Positions 52,329 to 61,700 of a DNA stretch of 64,000 bases are shown in pieces. The stretch spans positions 62,001 to 126,000 of the forward strand of contig NZ_CAJFCI010000054.1 of NCBI RefSeq assembly GCF_904061905.1. Reading direction: 5' to 3'. The notes beneath the pieces are model-generated. The model was not told the DNA's origin. It did not search any database and was given only the letters and a program-made list of their open reading frames with translations. Each line of letters opens with the position of its first letter. Position 1 is the stretch's first letter. Source of the DNA: Zestomonas carbonaria. Lineage in GTDB: Bacteria; Pseudomonadota; Gammaproteobacteria; Pseudomonadales; Pseudomonadaceae. A program made the position numbers and the translations under genes.

Positions 52329-52712
52329 GTGGACAAGCAAAGCGTTGTCCACCCTACCCAAACCAACAGTCATCGTAGGGTGGGAAACCGCGAAGCGTTT
52401 CCCACCAGAATAGCCAGGTGACCTTGCCTGGGTGACCGACAGAGGTCGAACCCACGACTACCGCTCAAAGAGCAGGTGGACAAGCAAAGCGTTGTCCACC
52501 CTACCCAAACCAACAGTCATCGTAGGGTGGGAAACCGCGAAGCGTTTCCCACCAGAATAGCCAGGTGACCTTGCCTGGGTGACCGACAGAGAGCGAATCC
52601 GCGACTACCGCTCAAAGAGCGGGTGGACAAGCAAAGCGTTGTCCACCCGAATCAACAGCCATCGTAGGGTGGGAAACCGCGAAGCGTTTCCCACCAGAAT
52701 AGCCAGGCTACC
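52329..52712. repeat. Tandem repeat, 147-bp unit, 2.6 copies
   Basis: Units begin GTGGACAAGCAAAGCG at 52329, 52476 and 52623, with exact 147-nt spacing; the third is cut off by the NRPS stop codon. Each has two palindromes, GTGGACAAGC...GTTGTCCAC and GTGGGAAACC...GTTTCCCAC, joined by CCTACCC and CGTAGG. The block fills the convergent gap between receptor and NRPS genes (52224-52716); no gene is supported inside it. Confidence 0.9.
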
Positions 52713-52716
52713 TTGC

Positions 52717-55700
52717 TCAGCTCACCACACCCACGGCTTCACTCAAGAAGCGCTCCTCATGCAGGATCGAGTAGTGGTCAGCCACGCAGAACGACTCGAA
52801 GCCTCCCTCGAACGATAGCCCCCTGGAGAACTCGAGGGCGTCTGCCTCACGACCCTCGACCCACCAAGCATGCGGCCTGCAAACCAGGCCTGAAAGGTCC
52901 GAGCCTTCCCAGCGCAGCCTGCCGAGGGTTACGAACGCCCCGAACACCTGAACCAGTTCCTCCCCTGTCAGCCCGAAGCGCAGCTCTTTCCCCCTGGCGG
53001 CTTCGCGAATGCCATCTGCGGCACTTTCGAGCACGCTTCCCTCCATGGCGGAAAGCACCGCCGGGCCCACCTCCGAGTCGGCCAGGAAGATGCGCAGGAA
53101 CTCGCTCAGCACATGCCGTGGGTCCAGATCGTCGAACGCTCGCCCATCCTTCATGGGAGCATCGACCATTCCCAGGAAGGTGACTTCCTGCCCCTGCGAC
53201 TCCAGCTCCCTGGCCACGAACAGGCTGATCACCGCACCCAGTGACCATCCCATGAGGCTATAGGGCCCCTCGGGCTGCATGAGGCGTATCGACTGGGCAT
53301 AGTCCCTGGCCAGTTCTCGCATCGAGAGCGCTGGGCAACCGGGCTCGGTCAGCATGCGGGACTGTATGCCGATCACCGCACGCTTCCCGTCGAGTCGTCG
53401 TGCCAGAGACAGATAGTCGAAGACCGTGCCGAATACGCCATGGATGCAGAAAAGCGGCTGGGCATGGTCGATACGGGCGTTCAACGGCACCAGGGCATTG
53501 GAGCCCAGGTCCACGGTTCCAGTCAGTTCCGCGATGGTCGGTTTGTGCATGAGGTCACGCAGGGTGATCGACAGTCCCCGATCTCTTAGCCGCTTGGCCT
53601 TTTCAACCAACCCGACGGCCAGGATCGAGTCGCCGCCCAACTCGAAGAAGTTATCGGTCAAACCCACCCGCTCCAGCTTCAGCACGTCCGCCCAGATGGC
53701 CGCCAGTTCCCGCTCCAGCGCCGTGCGTGGCGCCACACAGGCATCGCGTATCTCGCTCGTGTTCGGCGGCGGCAGGGCCTTGCGATCGATCTTTCCATTC
53801 GGCGTCAGTGGCAGGCGCTCCAGCAACAGGAGATGCGCCGGCACCATGTACTCCGGCAGGCTCGTCTTCAGGGTCGCTCTCAATAGCTCGCGCAATGCCG
53901 CACGCCCTTCCGGCGCGACCAGCACATCCGCCTCCGCTGGCACCACGTAGCCCACCAGTTGCTTGCCGCCCGGCCCGTCCTGGGCCAGCACCACGCCTTC
54001 CCGCACGGCCTCATGCTCCAGCAGCCGCGCCTCGATCTCGCCCAGTTCGATGCGGAAACCGCGAATCTTCACCTGGTGATCCATGCGCCCGAGATACTCG
54101 ATCGCCCCCTCGGGCCGGTACCGCACCAGATCGCCCGTGCGGTACAGGCGTCCTCCGCCATGCTCGTCGAACGGGTCGGGAACGAAGCGTTCCGCAGTCA
54201 ACGCAGGGCGGTTGTAATACCCCCTGGCAAGGCCGTGCCCACCAATGAACAGTTCGCCGCCAATCCCCGTGGAGACGATATTGGCGCTTCCATCCAGGAC
54301 ATACAGGGCCGTGTTCGACAGGGGCTGTCCAAGCCAGATCGAGCCGGCATCCTCGACTTGCTGGCTCGATGACCAGATGGTGGTTTCAGTCGGTCCGTAG
54401 AGGTTCCAAAGAGCCCCGACATGCTCGAGCATCCTGCCTGCCAGGTCCTTGGCCAGCGCTTCGCCGCCGCAGAGCGCTTTGCGCCCGCGCAGCCTTCCGA
54501 CGGTTTCCGGAGCGCCATCCAGCAGCATGCGCCATGTCGCCGGCGTCGCCTGGATGACATCGATGTCGCTCTCCTCGATCAACGCCAGCAGCGCCTGGGG
54601 GTCCTTGCCGACCGGCCCCTTGGGCAGCACCACGCACGCGCCGCACAGCAGGCTCAGGTAGAGCTCCAGCCCGGCAATATCGAAGGACAGGGAAGTGAGT
54701 TGCAGCACCCTGTTCCCGTGCTCCAGCCCCAGTTGCTCTCTCATGCTGCACAGGAAGTTCACCAACGACCGGTGCTGGATGAGCACTCCCTTCGGCCTGC
54801 CGGTCGAACCCGAGGTGTAGATCACGTAGGCCAGATTCTCCGGGGCCGCGCGATGCTCCAGGTTCCTTGCCTCGTACTCCTGGCAGTCGCCCTCCCGATC
54901 CAGGCACAGGCTCCGTACCGCCTCTCCCGACGGGAGGGAATCCAGCAGGTGGGACTGGCTCAGAACCAGCCTCACGCCACTGTCCTCCAGCATGTACGCC
55001 AGGCGCTCGCGCGGATACTCCGGGTCCAGCGGCACGTACGCACCACCTGCCTTCAGCACCGCCAGCAGCCCCACGACCATCTCCAGGCCGCGCTCGACCG
55101 CAATGCCCACCAGCACATCCGGCCCCACGCCCAGCTCGCGCAGTTTGCGCGCCAGCCTGTTGGCCCGCTGGTTGAGCTCCCGGTAGGTCAGCGCCCGGTC
55201 AGCGAAGATCAATGCGCTGGCCTCCGGCGTCTTCTCCGCCTGGGCCTCGATCAGTTGATGGAGGCACGACTCGCCCGGATAGATATCCCCGGAGCTGTTC
55301 CAGGCATCGACAACCTGCTGGCGCTCCTCGCTGCCCAGCAACGGAAGATCGCCGATACGTGCCCCGCCATCGGCGGCCAAAGCCTGCAACAAGTTGCCGA
55401 AGTGGCCGGCCAGTTGGCTGACCGTACGAGCGTCGAAATGCCCGTGGTCGTAGCCGTAATGCACCGTCAGGGTCTCGCCCAATCCAACGGCCAGCGTCAA
55501 CGGGTAGTTGGTCTGCTCCTGGTTGCCCACCTCGCCGAAACTCAGGCCGGCCGGCGTTCCCTGGCGCAACGCCTCCGACACCGGGTAGTTCTCGAACACC
55601 ACCAGGCTGTCGAACAGCGCCTCGCCGCCCAGGCCGGCCCAGCGCTGCACCTCGTACAGCGGCGTGTGCTCGAACTCGCGTGAGGCCAGGTTCCGCTCCT

Positions 55701-58700
55701 GCACCTGACCGATCCACTCGGCCACCGTCTGCTCCGGACGCGGACTGCCGATCACCGGCAGGGTGTTGATGAACAGCCCCACCTGCTCCTCGATACCGGC
55801 CAGTTCCGCCGGGCGCCCTGCCACCGTGGCGCCGAAGCACACCGTCTCCTGGCCGGTGTAGCGCTGCAACAACAGCAGCCAGGCGGCCTGGACCAGGGTG
55901 TTCACCGTCACCCGATGCGCACGGGCGAACTCACCGAGACGACGCGTGTGCTCCCGGTCGAATCTCTGGCGGTGGTTCCCGTGGCCTGCCTGCAAACCCG
56001 GCTGGTTCAGCCTGACGGCCTGGGCCAACCGCGTCGGCTCGTCGAGCTCGGCCAACTGCCCTTTCCAGAAGATCTCGCCAGCGGCCTGGTCCTGCCGTTG
56101 CAACCAGGCGATGTAGTCGCGATAGCGTCCTGGCCGTTGATCCGGAACCTGCCCGGCATAGCGCTGCAACACGTCGCCCAGCAGCCGGGAGTTGCTCCAG
56201 CCATCCATCAGGATGTGGTGGTTGGTGTAGATCAGGTGATGTCGATTCCCGGCGACCCTCACCATGACCAAGCGCAGCAATGGCGCGCGGGTCAGGTCGA
56301 AGCCCTGCCGCCGTTCCCCCTCGGCCAGGGCGTCCAGCGCTCGTTGCAGCTCGGGCTGGCCACGCCAGTCATGCTCGATGAAGGGCAGCGCTACATGCTT
56401 GTGCACGATCTGGATCGGCTGCTCCAGTTCGCCTTGCCAGACGAACCCCGTGCGCAGGATGTCATGCGCCTCCAGGGCTGCCTGCCAGACCTGGCGGAAC
56501 CGCTCGACATCCAGCCCATCCACGTCCACCCGCATCTGGTTGATGTAGTCGCCCCCCTCCTGCTCGTAGAGGCTGTGGAACAGCATGCCCTGCTGCATCG
56601 GCGACAGCGGGTAGATATCGGCGATCTGCGCCGCCGGGGTCGGCAGGCCGTCCAGTTGCGCCTGGCTCAACCCGGCCAGCGGGAAGTCCGATGGCGTCAC
56701 GCCACGGCTCTCTTCCCGGCAGCAATGCTCGATCAGCGCCTTGAGCTCCTCGGCATAGTCGTCGGCCAAGCGCAGGATCGTCCGCTCGTCGAACAGCTCC
56801 CGGCTGAAGGTCCAGCCCAGGCTCAACTCACCGTCGTATACCTGCCCGTTGAGGCTGATCGATGCGCTCAGCGGCGCGTCTTCGCTCAGGGACGAACCAC
56901 TCTGTTCGGATGCCGGAATGAACAGTCCGTCCTCGCCATCGAAACTGCCATCGAACTGCCCCAGGTAGTTGAAGACGATTTCCCCCTGCGGCAGTTGTTG
57001 AAGCGCTTGCCGAGCTTCGGGAGTACCCAGGTAACGCAACAGGCCATAACCGATGCCCTTGTTCGGCACCGCCCGCAACTGCTCCTTGATCGTCTTGATC
57101 GAGGCCGCCGGTTCGTCCTGCGGGCTCAGCTTCACCGGGTACACCGTGGTGAACCAACCCACCGTGCGGGTCAGGTCGATGTCCTCGAACAGATCTTCGC
57201 GGCCATGCCCCTCCAGCCGGACCAGCACGTCCGGCTGCCCGGTCCAGCGACCGATCACCCGCGCCAGGGCCGCCAGCAGCAGGTCGTTGACCTGGGTGCG
57301 ATAGGCGGCCGGCGCCTCCTGCAACAGCCGGCGCGTCCAGTCGCGGTCCAGGCGGGTGTTCGCGTATGCCGCCTGTTTCTGCTGGTTGCCGCCCTCCGGG
57401 TGATCGCAGGGCAGCTCACCGGCGACGCCTTGCAACTGTGCTTGCCAGTAGGCCAACTCCCCTTCGAGCACAGGGCTGGTGGCATGGGCTTGCAGATGCT
57501 CGGCCCAGGCCTTGAACGAGCTGGTCTTGGCCGGCAGCCCGAGCGACTGATAGGCCCGTTGCAGGTCCTCCAGCAGCACGCGCCAGGACACGCCGTCCAC
57601 CACCAGGTGGTGGATCACCAGCAACAGGCGTTGACCGCCGTCGGGCAATTCCGCCAGCACCGCACGCAACAGCGGACCGTTTTCCAGACTCAGGCTGCGC
57701 TGCGCTTCGTTGGCGACCTGCTCCAGCTCCGCCAGGTCGGTGAGGCAACTGGTCCACAGCACATCCATCGGTGCCACGCTCTGGAACTCGGCCTGCCATT
57801 CGCCATCTCGACGCTCGAAGCACGACCGCAAGGCATCGTGATGCTCAAGCACCGACAGTAGCGCGGCCTTCAGGCAGTCAGCCTCCAGCGGTTTGCGAGG
57901 AGCGAGCAATACCGACTGGTTCCAATGATGACGCTCGGGAATCTCCGCTTCGAAGAACCATTGCTGGATCGGTGTCAGCGGCAACACTCCGGTAACCGGT
58001 CCCTGATCGATGACCGGGCCTGCCGAGCGGCGAGCCACCGCCGCCAGCCCCTGCACCGTCTGGTGCTGGAACAGGTCCTTGGGCGTGAACTGGATGCCCG
58101 CCTGGCGTGCCCGGCTCACCACCTGCAACGAGATGATCGAATCGCCGCCCAGTTCGAAGAAGTTGTCGGCCAGCCCCACTCGCTCGATCTTCAACACCTC
58201 CGCCCAGATCGCCGCGACCTGCTGTTCCAGTTCCGTCCTCGGTGCCACGTAGGTCTGTTGCATCTGGTTCGCATCCGGCTGCGGCAGCGCCTTGCGGTCC
58301 AGCTTGCCGTTCGGGGTCAGTGGCAGGCGGTCCAGGAACAGCAGGTGCGCCGGGACCATGTAGTCCGGCAGGTGTGCCTTGAGCGCAGCCCTCAGGGTTT
58401 CGCGCAAGCCATCCTGTCCGGGCTGCGCCGGCACCACATAGCCCACCAGTTGCTTGCCGCTCGGCCCGTCCTGGGCCAGCACCACCGCCTCGCGCACGGC
58501 CGCCTGCTCCAGCAGCCGCGCCTCGATCTCGCCCAGCTCGATGCGGAAGCCACGAACCTTCACCTGGTGGTCGACCCGGCCCAGGTAATCCACCAGGCCA
58601 TCGGCCCGCGCACGGGTCAGGTCGCCGCTGCGGTAGACCCGCTCGCCGTCGCTGCCGAACGGATCGGGCACGAAGCGTTCCGCCGTCAGGCCGGGACGGT

Positions 58701-61700
58701 CCAGATAACCCCGCGCCACGCCTTCCCCGCCCAGGTACAGTTCGCCGGCAAGGCCCACCGGCAGCAGGTTCAGGTCGGCATCCAGCACATAGCCGCGCCG
58801 CTTGCCCAGCAAGGTGCCGATCGGTGCATAGGCCGCACCGCAGGCGTCACCCGGCCGAGCCTTCCACAGCAACGGCGTCACCACCGTTTCGGTCGGGCCG
58901 TAGCCGTTGAACAGGTATTGCGGACGCAGCGCTCGCCAGGCCAGGTCATAGCTCGCCTGCGGCACCGCATCGCCGCCGAAGCAGTAGACCCGCACCGGCG
59001 GCGGGTTGCCGTCGCGCTCGGCATGCTCGGCCAGTTGTTGCAGGTATACCGGCGGGAACACCCCCAACGTCACGCCGTGCCGATGCATCTCGGCGTAGGT
59101 CTGCTCCGGCAGCCACAGGCTGTCGTCGCGGATCAGTACGCGGGCGCCGTTGATCAGCGGGTGCATCCAGCCTTCATGGGCACCATCGAAGGCGAACGAC
59201 ATGAAGTGCAGTTCGCAGTCCGCCGGGTTCGTCTCGTAGCGCTCGCCGGTCGCCCGGATGTGCGACACCAGCGGGCCGTGGGACACCGCCACGCCCTTGG
59301 GCTGCCCGGTGGAACCCGAGGTGTAGATCACGTAGGCCAGGTTCTCTTCCGCCAACTCCACGCAAGGCGCGGTTTCCGGGTAATCGCGCCAGTCGTCGGA
59401 CTGGTCCACCGCCAGGGTCGGCAGGTCTGCGGGGATCGGCAACTGCTCCAGCACGTCGCCCTGGGTCAGTACCAGCGCGGCGGCGCAGTCCTTCATCATG
59501 TACAGCAGGCGGTCCTGCGGATAGGCCACGTCCAGCGGCACGTAGGCGCCACCAGCCTTCAGCACGGCCAGGAAGGCCACCATGATCTCCGCCGAGCGAC
59601 GCATGGCGATCGCCACCCGCACTTCCGGGCCCACGCCCAGTTCGATCAGCCGGTGGGCCAGGCGGTTGGCCTGGGCATCGAGCTGGCCATAGGTGAGCTG
59701 CTGGTCGCCGAAGATCACTGCCACCGCAGCCGGTGTTTGCCGGGCACGGTCCTCGATCAACTGGTGGACGTAGCGGTCGCTCGGGTAGTCGGACCGGGTC
59801 TGGTCCCACTGGGCCAGGATGAAGCGGCGTTCCGATTCGCCCAGCATCGGCAGCTCGGCAACCCGCCGCTCCGGCTGCGCGCAGATCGCTTCCAGCAGAT
59901 TGCCGAAATGCCTGGCCAACTGGCCAATCACCCGGGCATCGAAGTACCGGCAGTCGTAGCTGTAGTGCACCGTCAGGGTCTCGCCCAGCACAACCGCCAG
60001 CGTCAGCGGGTAGTTGGTCTGCTCCTGGCTGCCTACCTCGCCGAAACTCAGGCCGGCCGGAGCGCCCTGTTGCAGGGCTTCCGACACCGGGTAGTTCTCG
60101 AACACCACTAGGCTGTCGAACAGCGCCTCGCCACCCAGGCCAGCCCAGCGCTGCACCTCGTACAGCGGCGTGTGCTCGAACTCGCGCAAGGCCAGGTTCC
60201 GTTCCTGTACCTGGCCGATCCACTCGGCCACCGTCTGCTCCGGACGCGGCGTGCCGATCACCGGCAGGGTGTTGATGAACAGCCCCACCTGCTCTTCGAT
60301 ACCGACCAGCTCAGCCGGGCGCCCCGCCACCGTGGCGCCGAAGGTGACCGTCTCCTGGCCGGTGTAGCGTTGCAGCAGCAACAGCCAGGCGGCCTGGACC
60401 AGGGTGTTCACCGTTACCCGATGCGCCCGGGCGAACTCACCAAGACGACGCGCGTGTTCCCGGTCGAATACCTGGCGATGATCGCCATGGCCAACCTGCT
60501 CTTCCGACAGGTTCGGCCTGACGGCCTGGACCAGTCGCGTCGGCTCGTCGAGCTCGGCCAACTGCCCTTTCCAGAAGGTCTCGCTGACAGCCGGGTCCTG
60601 CCGTTGCAACCAGGCGATGTAGTCGCGATAGCGCCCGGCCTGCCGCCCCGGAACCTGCCCGGCATAGCGCTGCAACACTTCGCCCAGCAACCGGGAGTTG
60701 CTCCAGCCATCCATCAGGATGTGGTGGTTGGTGTAGATCAGGTGATGGCGCCGCTCCGCCGTGCGGACCAGCGTCAGCCGCAGCAGCGGTTCGCCGGCCA
60801 GGTCGAAGCCTTTCTGCCGGTCCGCCTGCGCCCACGTGGCCAGGCTCTCCTCCAGATCGGCCTGGCCTCGCCAGTCCAGCACCTCGAAAGGGATTGGCAC
60901 ATGCCGGCGAACCACCTGCAACGGCTGCGCCAGGCCGCTGACGAAGTTGGCCCTGAGTACTTCATGGCCATCGACCGTCGCCTGCCAGGCCTGACGGAAT
61001 CGTTCAACGTCCAGCCCGTCCACATCCACCCGCATCTGGTTGATGTAGTCGCCACCCTCCTGCTCGTAGAGGCTGTGGAACAGCATGCCCTGCTGCATCG
61101 GCGACAGCGGATAGATATCGGCGATCTGTGTTGCAGGAATCGGCAGGTTGTCCAGTTGTGCCTGGCTCAACCCGGCCAGCGGGAAGTCCGAAGGCGTCAC
61201 GCCACCGACCTCCTCCCGGCAGCAGTGCTCGATCAGCGCCTTGAGTTCCTCGGCATAGTCGTCGGCCAAGCGCAGGATCGTCCGCTCGTCGAACAGCTCC
61301 CGGCTGAAGGTCCAGCCCAGGCTCAACTCACCGTCGTATACCTGCCCGTTGAGGCTGAGCAGGCTGCCCAGCGGCGCCTCAGCGCTCTGCCCCGCGCCAC
61401 TGCCCTCCTTCGCCGGCACGAACAAAGCGGTTTCGTCGTCGAAGCTGCCATCGAACTGTCCCAGGTAGTTGAAGACGATCTCACCCTGCGGCAGTTGTTG
61501 AAGCGCTTGCCGAGCCTCGGGAGTACCCAGGTAACGCAGCAGGCCATAGCCGATCCCTTTGTTCGGCACCGCCCGCAGTTGCTCCTTGATCGTCTTGATC
61601 GATGCCGACAAATCCGTCTGCGGGCTGAGCTTCACCGGATACATGCTGGTGAACCAGCCCACCGTGCGGGTCAGGTCGATGTCCTCGAACAGGTCCTCGC

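Noticed and set aside
52329-52712. Possible CRISPR array
   Set aside because: The unit is 147 bp, fully repeated with no unique spacers, and no cas gene is nearby.
52579-52818. Small plus-strand frame after the receptor
   Set aside because: Lies mostly in the tandem repeat and runs into the NRPS end; no ribosome site or family similarity.
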